Assembly (NCBI GenBank): GCA_907163375.1
Contig: CAJQUW010010302.1
Coordinates: forward strand, 124,001-188,000
Length of the DNA stretch: 64,000 nucleotides
From: Prostheceraeus crozeri
Taxonomy: Eukaryota > Platyhelminthes > Polycladida > Euryleptidae
Direction of reading: 5' to 3'
Below are positions 45,875 through 56,745 of this stretch, piece after piece (position 1 is the stretch's first letter; each line of letters begins with the position of its first letter). The notes beneath the pieces were generated by a model. It was not told the DNA's origin. It saw nothing but the letters and a program-made list of their open reading frames with translations, and ran no database searches. The position numbers and the translations under genes are program-made.

Positions 45875-48800
45875 ACACTTTATCTTTATTGTGGACACTT
45901 TACTCTATGATTCTCAATATTTCAGCACTATTCTCAGCAAAAGTTGCGGCCTTTCAAATTTCTTAGAATGATTTCTTGATGAAACTTTAGTATCTGAAAA
46001 AACATAATCTAACATGAAGCTAGATTTAACACTAGTATATAAGAGTGAGCCTAAGTTAATTACATGTTTTATTTTGGAAGTTTGATTATTATACCTCAGA
46101 CACTTGCTGAAAAATAAAATGGATTCCGTAAATGAATTCGGATTTTGAAATGCAAGCCTTTTAGAAACACACAAGCATTCTAATTATTACATAGAGATAA
46201 TTGAAGTGTTAAAAATTTCGATGAAACTTTAGTAAACCGTAGCACAGCAAAGAAATATATAGAAAAATAGCTAAAATATAAATTGATCACATTTTAAAAG
46301 ACTGCATTTATTAGCAACATAGATGGCTTGAAACAACATCTATAGATAAAATCAGAAAGGTGAAATCCCTCGATATCTAACTGGCGGCCAGTTTGCATCC
46401 CTCGAGTACCTGAGTAATATATGTCTGTGGTTATCAGGCTACATCACGACGGCAAATAAATTCGGAATTCTGTCCAATCTCCCACTACAAGTCAGTAACT
46501 GGTAAAGAATTCAGTAGTTGAAGCATATCACGATATAAAGCAAAATGATTCATAAACGAACATTTTTGTGATTAGCCATTAAATCTAATCGGTTAAACTG
46601 TTACTTTTCAATCACATTACATTAAAGACTATTAAAGGAGTTTGGCATTGTGAACACCAGTTCGCATATTGTAGTTTTGCTCAAATCCGCCTTTTGACGC
46701 AACGCCGATTAAAGCATCGATACATGCAGAGATCGATCAAATATGAAATCCGTAGAGGACATCTGACCTTGTACTTGAGGGATAGCTATTTATACAAGGA
46801 AAGGGATAAGATGACAAGAGATTGAGGCATGTCTGCGAGAAAGGAAGAGAAATGTGCATTTTCGTCTGCCTGATGTTAATCTGATTACATGAGAGATTTT
46901 CAACATCATGCAATGGAAGAGTCTATTTAACAGACGAACCATGACAGTTAGCATCATGCACTTGACATACCAAGAGGGTATGAGCTGGTCAGATTGTTTC
47001 CTAATTAATCTCTACATGCAATTATTGTTGGCATAATCTTGAAACTTTATAATGCAACTAAAAAGGAGTTTTGAAGATGATATTTCATGATGAGAACTTT
47101 ATTTAGACATCAAACATGCTGCTGTCGACGTCATCAGTGGCAAATTAACAATGAACTAATGAGCAAAGTCTCACATTTTCAACTCAATCTTATTATCTTA
47201 AATATTCTATGATGATCTAGCTACATACAGAAATGCTTAACATACAAATTGAATAAACTATTGACTTATTTTGTAAGCTTTGCTGATGATTATTAAATGA
47301 AGTGTTTGATAGAATTATTTCACTTTATGAGTTTTGAAACAACATTTCGGAGTTACGTCTCCATTCTCATGTTATACAAGATAAAAAGACTAAGCTAGTT
47401 CTAAATACAAAAAAGTACCGCGAATTTCATATGCTTCGGAGCACCAGTTTGAAATTTTAGGACGGAGACGAAGCATGGGCACCAGGGATAGCGATGCGCT
47501 CAGAGCCCGGTATGCAACGATAATGATAATACTCGTAATAATAAATTCTATATTTTAAGAGGATAAACTGATATTGGTTTAAAGGGCGCGGAGCCACTGA
47601 AAGCTTGCAATGGCACCGATTCCAGAAAGCTGTGGGATCCATGCAATACCGATAGTTTCAAAGTAACTAAAACAGCTATAATTGCCAACTGAGATAATAT
47701 GAAAACCTTCTGTCTTAGTCATTCATTATCCTATTTAGTTGGAATCATTTCGTCAGACGATTTTTATCATTCCATTCCATGGGTCGTCATTGCTAGTGCT
47801 TGAAAATTGCATAATTAAGAAAGTACCTAATACAGTAAATTCAAAGTATCATGCACCTATGTTGTCCAGTTGGAAATATAGCGCTTTTATTGCATCGTCT
47901 TACATATATATATCTATATACAATACAAAATTAAATTACATAGATTTCTCAATTATACTGAGAATATGACAGAATTACTCTCAGAATACTGAGAGTTACA
48001 GCAGTATGTTAAATGGTCGGCAAAGCAGGATCGATTAGAAGCAGAAACAAAGGAAAATTCATTTCAGAGTTCACACGCACTGGTTGCTTTTTAGAGACAA
48101 TCAGATTATTCCCCAAAATAGGAACCTGTAATTTTTCAGTTGTTCCTGTTCCGGTGTCACCTAAATCCAGTGCAGTGGTTCTGGCGGTTCCGGTTTCGGT
48201 TCCGCATCCCTGCCGGTATGCATAAATTTTCAAGAAGCAGTTATACCATAGAGTAAGCATATTACGTAGAGTAGCAACTCAACATTTATTAAATTCCCAA
48301 TGTGTATACAGTTTCGATTTTATCAAATGAACTGGAGGTGAACACATTTGGAATTGTTTCCAAATATGGGAGATGCAAATTTTTGCAGTTTTAAAGAAAT
48401 TACCACTGAATTGACTGATCATGATAGTACTGCAGAAGGCATACAGATCCTCTGTGTCATGACAGCTTTGGAGAGGTAGCGTTTGTTTAACTACCAATTC
48501 GAAGGTTGCTATTACTTTCATGCTCAACCTCAAGAGTATTTTCTTAAGCCTGATCATATCACAAGCAACCTGCCACTGGTAGAGCAAAATCACATAACCA
48601 AAGATGATGATCATAATTAACTTTAAAAGATGTAAATGGGTACACATTTATTCATTCAGATTCAAGAATAAATTTAGTGAATCATAAAATCATGCCGATA
48701 AAAATTAATTTCAAAATTTGAAATTTCAGCCAATAACCACAATGAGATCTGGACTTTTTCATGAAGACTTCCATTATACAGTAATGCGGTTCATAAAATA

Positions 48801-49060
48801 TCCGTGATAATCAGCCTAATTTCCGCTTAATTAAGATGCTTGTTAGCAGATATTCATTCTCTTTGATATCCAACATGTTTCATGCTATTCCTATATCGTG
48901 CTTATGTCAATAGTATATATAATTTTGCAAAAATTATGCTTTTTAAAAACTGCTCAAATAATTTTTCTGAACCGCAGGAACGTAATCTCCGTAAAAACTG
49001 AATCTTTTGATGTAAAAATTTTCAATGTATGCAGATATTTTTTTGAGTCGACACTCTACC
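45875..49060. other. Gene-free AT-rich DNA
   Basis: The only notable block is 48119-48212, rich in GGTTCCGG words and ending CCGCATCCCTG. It resembles the end of a hAT-type MITE (CAGGGATGCGG in inverse), but its partner end is not visible. Confidence 0.4.
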
Positions 49061-49101
<41 letters not shown>

Positions 49102-49103
<2 letters not shown>

Positions 49104-49855
49104 AATAATACTACAAAAGAAAAAACAACTATTATCAGCTGCCGATCGATTTCAGCCGTTTCTGGCTTGTCAAGGCAATCAACTGATTCATTCAACGAAA
49201 TTGTACAGAAATTTCAGATATCATATCTAAATCAAAGAAATCAAACAGCGTTGAGGCAAGGATGAAATAAATTAATGAACATAGCTTCCTTGGACTCACG
49301 GTCAAAGCGATTAGCGTCCGGGGGGAACTGAAAGAAAGGAATAGCACTAAAATGACCGCCACAGCTCGCTATGTGTTTACTGACACTTAGCACACAGTAT
49401 CTACTGTCTTTGATTTGCTGGCGATGTACCGTCAGCCGATGTCGAAATACATCCCCCGTTTGGACGATGTAGAATTTTTTACATCCTCCACAAATCATCT
49501 TATAAATTACGTTTGTTGATTTACAATTCATGTTTTTTCGAATGCTAAATGTCTTTATGGCAGATGGGGTTTCGAAATCAACTTTGTTGCCTTCAATTAT
49601 GATGCTGCAACACTTGCATCTTGGCTCGCCACATTTCGACACTCCACTAATTGTCATCCGGTTATTCTGTGACAATATAGATTGAAGAGATCTAGGTTGT
49701 TTGTAGGCTCTCATAAATTATAATTTTGGAATGGAGTTAGAAGATTTAATGTATTTGAAATAGGACGTATAACTTTATTATATATGTCTGGGTTACTCCT
49801 GTTGAACTCGTGTACAAATGGAAAAATGTTCTTTTTGTTTTGCTTGTTGTTATTG
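49102..49855 (-). repeat. Left arm of the Penelope inverted pair
   Basis: Reverse complement of 50465-51204. It contains the GIY-YIG region and about 140 bp of 3' flank next to the (AT)n tract. Confidence 0.9.
49241..49714 (-). pseudogene. Penelope-like GIY-YIG endonuclease region, copy 1
   Basis: A 157-codon frame. A cysteine cluster (CGEPRCKCCSII near residues 27-38) is the CCHH-type linker that precedes the nuclease in Penelope-like proteins. The nuclease then shows VIYKMICGGCKKFYIVQTGD near residues 68-87 and FRHRLTVHRQQI near residues 89-100, the arrangement of GIY-YIG domains in this family (IY..C..C...Y...T...R...H). Its job in the family is to nick the target so that the RNA can be copied in. 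It follows the connecting segment at 49711-49917 and ends with LNAV just before the 3' flank. Confidence 0.82.
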
Positions 49856-49917
49856 CTGACATTAGAAGATTTGGCTTTATCAATCGCATCATTAATAAGC
49901 GAAGAAGGATAATTCAA
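49711..49917 (-). pseudogene. Penelope-like RT-to-nuclease connector
   Basis: A 68-codon frame with YPSSLINDAIDKAKS near residues 3-17, FPFVHEFNRSNPDIY near residues 32-46 and IRPISNTLNLL near residues 50-60. This is the usual stretch after the Penelope RT (YP..LI..AI..A ... PFV..FN...P.I). It lies between the RT frame and the GIY-YIG frame, as expected. Confidence 0.75.
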
Positions 49918-49934
49918 AGTCAGTAGACGAATTT

Positions 49935-50464
49935 TTAATTCATTGTAACGGTAAGTTCTTGTATCTTCATTTGAAACTTTATGCGACGTGCTAAGTTGTA
50001 AGGAATGTTTTTGATAACATGAAGGGGATGAGCGGAATGGAAGGGAACATAACTCATTGTGTCAGTTTGCTTTCTGTATATGTCTGTGCTTATTAATCCA
50101 TTGACTGTGTCTTTTGTAACCATCACATCAAGAAAATTTAAAGAATCCGTGTTCATTTCATAAGTAAATTTGATAGATGAATCTAGGTTACATACTATAC
50201 TTTTGAATAATTCTAATTCGCCGTATTTGTCATCCCATATGATCCAGCAGTCGTCGAGAAACCTTTTCCATGAATTGATAATTAATTCACATGTGTCAGG
50301 AAAAACGGTTTGAACAATGGAGTACATTTTTTCTTCGAGAAAACCCATAACTAACGTGGCGTATGTGGGTGCGACCTTAGTCCCCATGGCCGTCCCGGAG
50401 ATTTGAATATAAAAATCGTTTTCAAATGAAAAACAGTTATTTTCAAGGATCAATTTGAGTCCTT
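49935..50464 (-). pseudogene. Penelope-like reverse transcriptase, partial
   Basis: The frame reads LKLILENNCFSFENDFYIQ, then GTAMGTKVAPTYATLVMG (the motif-B block of Penelope RTs). Next come WKRFLDDCWIIW (motif C with the paired Asp), SLNFLDVMVTKD and IYRKQTDTMSYVPFHSAHP, all in family order. This RT class is related to telomerase. The palm's first part is missing because the copy is truncated where the opposite-strand copy begins; the first ~15 codons of the open frame (to 50510) are antisense of the neighbouring arm and not genuine RT. Confidence 0.87.
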
Positions 50465-51201
50465 CAATAACAACAAGCAAAACAAAAAGAACATTTTTCC
50501 ATTTGTACACGAGTTCAACAGGAGTAACCCAGACATATATAATAAAGTTATACGTCCTATTTCAAATACATTAAATCTTCTAACTCCATTCCAAAATTGT
50601 AATTTATGAGAGCCTACAAACAACCTAGATCTAGATAGAATAACCGGATGACAATTAGTGGAGTGTCGAAATGTGGCGAGCCAAGATGCAAGTGTTGCAG
50701 CATCATAATTGAAGGCAACAAAGTTGATTTCGAAACCCCATCTGCCATAAAGACATTTAGCATTCGAAAAAACATGAATTGTAAATCAACAAACGTAATT
50801 TATAAGATGATTTGTGGAGGATGTAAAAAATTCTACATCGTCCAAACGGGGGATGTATTTCGACATCGGCTGACGGTACATCGCCAGCAAATCAAAGACA
50901 GTAGATACTGTGTGCTAAGTGTCAGTAAACACATAGCGAGCTGTGGCGGTCATTTTAGTGCTATTCCTTTCTTTCAGTTCCCCCCGGACGCTAATCGCTT
51001 TGACCGTGAGTCCAAGGAAGCTATGTTCATTAATTTATTTCATCCTTGCCTCAACGCTGTTTGATTTCTTTGATTTAGATATGATATCTGAAATTTCTGT
51101 ACAATTTCGTTGAATGAATCAGTTGATTGCCTTGACAAGCCAGAAACGGCTGAAATCGATCGGCAGCTGATAATAGTTGTTTTTTCTTTTGTAGTATTAT
51201 T

Positions 51202-51204
<3 letters not shown>
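50465..51204 (+). repeat. Right arm of the Penelope inverted pair
   Basis: Reverse complement of 49102-49855 with one short length difference near 50630. Its inner border marks the join between the two copies. Confidence 0.9.
50648..51064 (+). pseudogene. Penelope-like GIY-YIG endonuclease region, copy 2
   Basis: A 138-codon frame identical in translation to the corresponding part of the minus-strand copy, from MTISGVSKCGEPRCKCC to HPCLNAV. It has no RT of its own on this strand. The exact protein identity of the two arms supports a recent origin or gene conversion between arms. Confidence 0.82.
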
Positions 51205-51258
<54 letters not shown>

Positions 51259-51259
51259 T

Positions 51260-53080
51260 ATATGATTTATACATATTTAATTATGTATGAAAGAAACACC
51301 GGCGACCATGAAATAGCTATGATCTACGCATGTGCTGCTGATCATCTGATTATGCTGAATGTTGATCAATAGCAATTATTGACAGCCATTGTTGGACAAT
51401 ATAAAAACACCGAACTTGTAGTTGCGCTCTAATTCATATACCATTGGTTTAAAAAAACGCCTAAAGACTATTTGATTGATGAAAGTGCTGGTTCTATCTG
51501 AGGCCGGGCAGATCTCAAGAAAAAAAACGGTATATATGAGAATAAATGATCAGCATGGTCAGAACAAAGTCATTTCTATTCTGAGAGATTTAAATTAAAG
51601 TACTATCGTGAACAAGAAAATGAGGAATTACGCTTTTGATGATACGTATATTTGTTTACTCAATAATTTGAAGCCTTTTGTACGCTCATCTCTTGAACAA
51701 TGAGTTGTTTGATATATTTGTGACTGATCAAAAGGATTATCTTACCGGGTATATACCTTCATTCATGCTTGTCCGCTAGTTCAGAATAAAATGAAAACTC
51801 GTTGATACAACGTTCATTTTCGAGAAAAATATATCAATAAGTTCGATTTCTGCTTCAATGATGCGCCATCTAATTTCGCCAATGCCTAACATGCGAACTT
51901 CACGGGAAAATTGGCAGGAAATCGCGGTGGGAAAGAACACATCTCGTCTGAGCACTGATTTGACGCCATGTGATATATTTCCTTCCAATGCTGAGAGAAA
52001 AAGTTCACTGAGCATAGGTTAGTTGAGACAAATCTTGAGCCGTGAAGCAAAAGCATAGAATAATTACCAAAATCATGAATTTTAAGAAAATATTAGCTTC
52101 GTGACGAATACAATATTTACAAATTTGAACGTAGGATTATTTGTGTTCTACTGTTTCCTCTGTGAAGTGCACACTACAATATTACAGCTATACGGTAACT
52201 AGATCTTATCCACACTGCTCTCTACAGACCCCAGAACTGATTCCAACACTATAACTCCAGAACCGTTAAAATGTTGTTTAAATTTTCATTTGAACTTTCT
52301 AATTGTGTGAAAACAGTAGGTTCACTTGGTGAACCATCATTCGTTCATCGTCTTCTTCGCACTATAGCATTTTCAAAATATAATTCAAACTTTAAAGTTC
52401 CAAATTATTGCATTTTCGGAACATTCTTATCTATACATCCCGAAATGATTCCTAACTATGATGTCAAAGTGGTTTAATGTGCTGAGAAGTTACTCAAGAG
52501 TCAAAAAACAGATTCATTTAATTGACTTCTGCATGGAAAGCAACTGAAGCGTCAGTAAATGAAAGTAGCAACTCTAATATACACTTTAGTAGGCCTATAA
52601 GTAATGCGATATTCAAGAGGTCTATGTACCTTCAAATGAGCCACTAATGAGGCAATGCTACTTGCAGAAATTCACAGATTTCAATTTATAAGGAAGATAT
52701 ACAAAAAGTAGGTCTTTAAATGTGCCACTACTGCTAAAAGCATTTTAATAAGTAGTATTTTCACAAAATTCAAATTTTAAAGACTGCATTCAATCTCTAT
52801 GGTATAATAGATCATTATGAAATGATTTATATGCTCATATATCTACAATGAAATAATCATATTCAAAATCTATGCATTTCATTGAAAGCGGCCATGCCAT
52901 GCTTGCAATAAGTGGTGATATCAGTTTTCAAAAAGTGCTTTTCAAAGTAGGTCATAAATTTGACCCATCGTAAGGGCCAAAGCAAATGATTTCTTAGGAA
53001 ATCCTGAAAAAAGCAACTAAAAGTCATGAAATCCCAGGTCAGGAGCTTTCATTTTAAAGCACCACAATGAAAATGCGACA
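51260..53080. other. Gene-free AT-rich DNA
   Basis: No coding or repeat structure recognised. Confidence 0.4.
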
Positions 53081-53084
53081 GGGG

Positions 53085-53438
53085 CACGTTGACACGGAAG
53101 ACCGATCAAGCCAACAAAAATGTAACCCCTCTATACTTTCCATTTTCTCATTCTATATGACCAACACATACTCACCATGATGGTCACTGAAATTGTAACC
53201 TAGCTATTTGACTTTTAGAGCCATTTTTTTAAAATGGCGTCAAAAATCATTTTTACAGCATTTTTGGTGACAAATATTGTGACATGCTATGCCTGATTTG
53301 CATTTTTAAGCAATTTTATCAACGTCTCGCAGTAGATTTATATCAAACAATAATGTATGACCCGTTTTGATGATGCTACAGGTGTAATCCCTTGTATTGG
53401 ACCCAGTAGACCCATAAAATACTACTTACTAATATTAA
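53085..53438 (+). repeat. Left 353-bp TIR of the N-RAG-TP-like element
   Basis: It pairs with 56389-56741 with only a handful of differences. The outermost seven bases, CACGTTG, resemble the RAG recombination-signal heptamer CACAGTG at five of seven positions. Confidence 0.93.
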
Positions 53439-54027
53439 GTAGCAGGAATTAAATGTAACAAAGCTAATCAATTCATTGTATTCTTGCGTATACATACAAT
53501 AGTACAAAAATACTAGATTTCTGGCCTATGTGAACCTATTTGTGCACATGAATAGTAACAGCCTATTCAACTAGCATCTTTGTAAGCTTATACATGTAGG
53601 CCTACTGACCTGATCGAAGCACCGGTATGTGCTGTGTGTAAATTAGTCTTACTGCTTGCTGCTTACGTAAATTAGTTTTTTTGTAGGTCTACATCATACG
53701 CATATTCATGATCAATTCGGAAATTGCAGGGTAATTTTGTCATTTTTTGGATGTTGATAGTATCACACTCCATTTACAAACCTGTGGTACCTAAGCATGG
53801 ATATCTCTGATGATCTCTTTAAGCAAAATCAGAATCACTGTGTCACTCGTCACGTGAGTCTTTCTCTGTGTAGCACGCACGAGAAAGGCGGTCGACCAGA
53901 TTTCTATGTTTGGCTTTCTTCATTGCGCTGAATAGATCTGCTTGTTGTTGTCAGTTCACATTTGAATTTTATCGATTGCTACTTGCCAAGCAAACAAGAT
54001 CATTTCAGCTTTTCACATTTCAACGAA

Positions 54028-54273
54028 ATGGCCACGGCTTCGGTTCATCACCAAAGATTCCTGACTCATGATCAAAACAGAGACAAAGTGTGCATTGTTT
54101 GCATGGATAAAGGTGGTTATTCGTTGACTGATATTGTGCTAAAGCGAATAAGGGACTTCTTCATCAGCAACTTTGACCCCGAAGAGCGATGCTGCCCAAA
54201 TTCCATTTGCAGCAAATGTCTTAGAGATCTATATGATCTCGAGAATGGGAAAAGACTGTTCATGATTTCCTGA
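54028..54273 (+). pseudogene. RAG1 N-terminal-like zinc domain, part 1
   Basis: The open frame extends from 53962, but the first ATG is at 54028 (MATASVHH). The protein shows VCIVCMDKGG, then a helix LTDIVLKRIRDFFISNFD, then CCPNSICSKCLRDLYDLENG. The pattern C-x2-C, a helix with R/K and F, then P-x2-(I/F)-C-x2-C fits the RAG1 region LCRICG ... LIAKVFRIDV ... HPTEFCHNCW, part of the non-core zinc-binding N-terminus. RAG1 uses this region for protein contacts and regulation; in the transposon its role is unknown. The reading changes phase near 54265 and continues in the next piece. Confidence 0.75.
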
Positions 54274-54547
54274 TCCCTACGACTTCGATGACATCCTTCC
54301 ACACGTGCGTCGCCTTCGTTTGGATGAAAGTCGATATTGTGAGTGCGAAATTTGCAACGTCGCGAGAACCAAGTCCAAGTTGGTCTACAAGAGGAAGAGA
54401 GGACGACCGTCATCCGATTCCTCCAATAACCAAACGTCAATGTGTGCTGCAGTGAAAATGTTCCTTCATTGTAAAGGCATCATTCATCGTGGGATTTCAC
54501 ACAGGTGCAACTTATCCAACTTGCGAAAGAACTTGATTGATGTGTGA
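54263..54547 (+). pseudogene. RAG1 N-terminal-like zinc domain, part 2, with basic hinge
   Basis: The frame reads FPDPYDFDDILPHVRRLRLD, then YCECEICNVARTKSKLVYKR and KRGRPSSDSS. CEICNVAR is nearly the RAG1 signature CDICNTAR, and in both proteins a basic stretch follows (RAG1: RGLKRKS). The RGRP word looks like an AT-hook. The remaining residues (MCAAVKMFLHCKGIIHRGIS and further to LRKNLIDV) lead to the large downstream part. The frame ends at a TGA where the next piece overlaps in another phase. The RAG1 likeness of parts 1 and 2, in the right order and spacing, is what identifies the element. Confidence 0.78.
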
Positions 54548-55337
54548 ATCCGTCGATGAACGTACGAAAGAGGTGGTGGCCTATAGAGTCATCAGTGACA
54601 AGGTGAAGGATGAAAGTGCGAAAAGCATCAAGCTGAAGAGTCCAGGACCATTTCCATTGAAGATCAATGTGAACCCGAAAGAGGACACGACGTTTTCTTC
54701 ATCGGACATCAGCAGTCTACAACTGGCCCTTGAAACTTCAAATCGCAGCGTTCATCGCAAATTATTGCCATTCATCCGTCGCATTTCCCATAACCGACAT
54801 GCCGTTCAAGCACACACACCTCAGTTCTTGCACGATCGAGATCAGCAACTCGCCAAGTATTTTTCTGTCACACTCATGAAACTAGATACGGGCAACAACA
54901 AAGAGGAACTTTGTGAGGTTGTCTATTGCACAGATGTGGAAGATTTTATAGACACTATGTCATCAAAACGGGATATTGACCTAGACAATCGCAACGTGAA
55001 GATAGGAATCGATGGGGGTGGCGGTTTCCTCAAATTCTGCCTGAGTGTGTACGTGGATGAGGATGTTGAGACGCCACATCCAAAGGACTCTTTCGCTAAC
55101 ACTAGTGTAAAGAAAATCTTCATCATCGCCATCGTTCAAGATGTGAAAGAATCGTATATCAACGTTCTTCGAATTTTGGAAATTCTCAACATTCAACAAG
55201 TGAGCATGAACTGTATGTATGCATTGGACTTGAAGTTGGCCAATATTGTGGCAGGATTGCAGGCGCATGGTTCTACACATCCATGCCTTTGGTGTTTATG
55301 TCCAAAGCGGGAGTTCGGCAAGGACTCGGAGTCGTAA
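54537..55337 (+). pseudogene. Putative transposase core, first half
   Basis: A 266-codon frame. The first third is mixed charged and polar. Then come VKIGIDGGGGFLKFCLSV near residues 154-171 and YALDLKLANIVAGLQ near residues 228-242, followed at once by HGSTHPCLWCLCPKR near residues 244-258. Asp159 and Asp231 sit in strand-like hydrophobic contexts as in RNase-H-fold DDE enzymes. The CLWC pair just after the second Asp recalls the zinc insert found in RAG1/Transib- and CMC-type transposases. That reading is inference. I recall relatives as multicopy unnamed proteins in invertebrate genomes. The frame ends in a TAA in phase with the next piece, so one stop separates them. Confidence 0.65.
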
Positions 55338-55361
55338 CATCATGTCCGGTCACTGAGATCA

Positions 55362-56063
55362 GTGAGAAATTTCGCGAATGACTTTCAGTGCGAAAGATCG
55401 CATAGTGATAAAGTCCAGGCCAAGGACTTCAAGAACTGTATCCATCCACCTCTTGTGTTCGGTGATGACAGCAATTTGTTTATCCATCACATCCCACCAC
55501 CAGAGCTCCATCTCTTTCTGAGGACTACAAACAAAATCCTCAAGGAGATGGAGCTTGTGAGTGAAGAGGTGGCATTTAAGTTTTACACTGATCTAGGAAT
55601 CATTCGACCCAAATTGCATGGGGGAGAATTTACAGGGAATGCATGTAAAAAGATTCTGCAGAATGTTCATGTTTTTGAATCTATACTAGTACGTGCTCGA
55701 CAAGACTCGAGGAGACTGCTGAAGTTTGCTGAGTGTTTGAAATGCTTGAATGAAGTACGGATTGCTTGTTTCGGATCGGTGTTGAATGGTGGGTTTGTTG
55801 AGTGGATAAGATACTTTCGAAAAGCTTACCTGGATTTGGAAATAAGTGTTACTACATCTGTCCATGTGTTATTTGTGCATGTTATCCAATTCTGCTTATT
55901 TCACAAAGCTCCACTTGGCCCCTACAGTGAACAAGCATCGGAATCCGTTCACCAGGATTTCCATGCAGCATGGGTCCAATGCGGAAAAGTGGACATTATA
56001 AATAAGAATTATGGAAACAATTTGCTCGCCGCCATCATTCGATATAATGGCAGGCACCTGTAA
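55362..56063 (+). pseudogene. Putative transposase core, second half
   Basis: A 233-codon frame in phase with the previous one. Landmarks are NCIHPPL near residues 25-31, HIPPPELHLFLRTTNKILKE near residues 43-62, KLHGGEFTGNACKKIL near residues 84-99, FVHVIQFCLFHKAPLG near residues 171-186 and YSEQASESVHQDFHAAW near residues 188-204. Glu190 or Glu194 in the EQASES block is the best candidate for a third catalytic acidic residue; conserved EQ..E.....F words recur in DDE families. The protein ends with an YNGRHL tail, as in the relatives I recall. It stops 326 bp before the right TIR. Confidence 0.65.
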
Positions 56064-56388
56064 TAACAATTGCTCCCATCCAATAGAGCCCATTTGAAGA
56101 TGGATTGTGACGCACATTGTACTTTTTGTCTACATACACTGTGCCTACTGTATTTTCAGTGTGCATGTTGGCTTCTACCATTTTATGAAAAAGTTAATAT
56201 AGAAAGCTGGCCTAGGCCTTTTTGAATATGAAAAATTGTGGAATGTACGTGTATGTTTGGCCTAGAAGACAATCCCCTACTATGGAATTAATGTTTTATT
56301 ATCGGAATGTCAATATTTCTCTGAAATGGTAGTGATAAAGAATGGCTCAGGAGATGAATTGTTGTTTTTACTCGTATTCATATATTTT

Positions 56389-56741
56389 TTAATATTAGTA
56401 AGTAGTATTTTAGGGGTTTACTGGGTCCAATACAAGGGATACACCTGTAGCATCATCAAAACGGGTCATACATTATTGTTTGATATAAATCTACTGCGAG
56501 ACGTTGATAAAATTGCTTAAAAATGCAAATCAGGCATAGCATGTCACAATATTTGTCACCAAAAATGCTGTAAAAATGATTTTTGACGCCATTTTAAAAA
56601 AATGGCTCTAAAAGTCAAATAGCTAGGTTACAATTTCAGTGACCATCATGGTGAGTATGTGTTGGTCATATAGAATGAGAAAATGGAAAGTATAGAGGGG
56701 TTACATTTTTGTTGGCTTGATCGGTCTTCCGTGTCACCGTG
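56389..56741 (-). repeat. Right 353-bp TIR of the N-RAG-TP-like element
   Basis: Inverse partner of 53085-53438. Its outermost heptamer, CACGGTG, differs from the RAG signal heptamer CACAGTG at one position. GGGG follows as on the other flank. Confidence 0.93.
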
Positions 56742-56745
56742 GGGG

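Larger units (their letters stand above)
49064..51257. mobile_element. Penelope-like element pair, head-to-head within (AT)n
   Basis: A longer copy on the minus strand (50464 to 49102) carries RT and GIY-YIG parts. A shorter copy on the plus strand (50465 to 51204) carries only the GIY-YIG part. They are joined head to head so that 754 bp and 740 bp form inverted arms around a central RT segment. Both outer ends run into (AT)n tracts (49064-49101; 51205-51257). Partial, inverted end-repeats and repeat-tract insertion are known habits of Penelope-like elements. The arms are almost identical apart from one small length difference, so the arrangement is young. No long uninterrupted gene; inactive as it stands. 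Confidence 0.85.
53085..56741 (+). mobile_element. N-RAG-TP-like transposon with 353-bp TIRs
   Basis: A 3657-bp element with long, nearly perfect TIRs (53085-53438 and 56389-56741). The ends begin CACGTTGACACGG (left) and CACGGTGACACGG (right). GGGG flanks both sides (53081-53084; 56742-56745), a likely 4-bp target duplication. Its one gene runs on the + strand in four pieces: RAG1-N-terminus-like zinc motifs, then a large C-terminal part with conserved acidic residues. N-RAG-TP transposons, described from the sea slug Aplysia, carry such RAG1 N-terminal-like domains without a RAG1 core. The copy is broken by about three frame changes or stops but is otherwise complete. TIR similarity suggests a young insertion. 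Confidence 0.82.

Noticed and set aside
48119-48212. GGTTCCGG-rich block as a complete hAT MITE
   Set aside because: Only one end (CCGCATCCCTG) is visible; no partner TIR or 8-bp duplication.
48898-49104. 68-codon frame ending in repeated Ile-Tyr
   Set aside because: Its end is the (AT)n tract and the rest has no motif.
49102-51204. Hammerhead ribozymes in the Penelope arms
   Set aside because: A CAGAAACGG word is present in both arms, but I could not lay out a full core with CUGAUGA and three stems. Left as a search suggestion.
54117-55280. Minus-strand frames opposite the N-RAG-TP-like gene
   Set aside because: Antisense shadows of the coding strand with no domain of their own.
53085-56741. 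A RAG1 catalytic core or RING finger in this element
   Set aside because: No RING cysteine/histidine series is visible, and the downstream core does not show RAG1 core words. Only the N-terminal-like zinc motifs are claimed.
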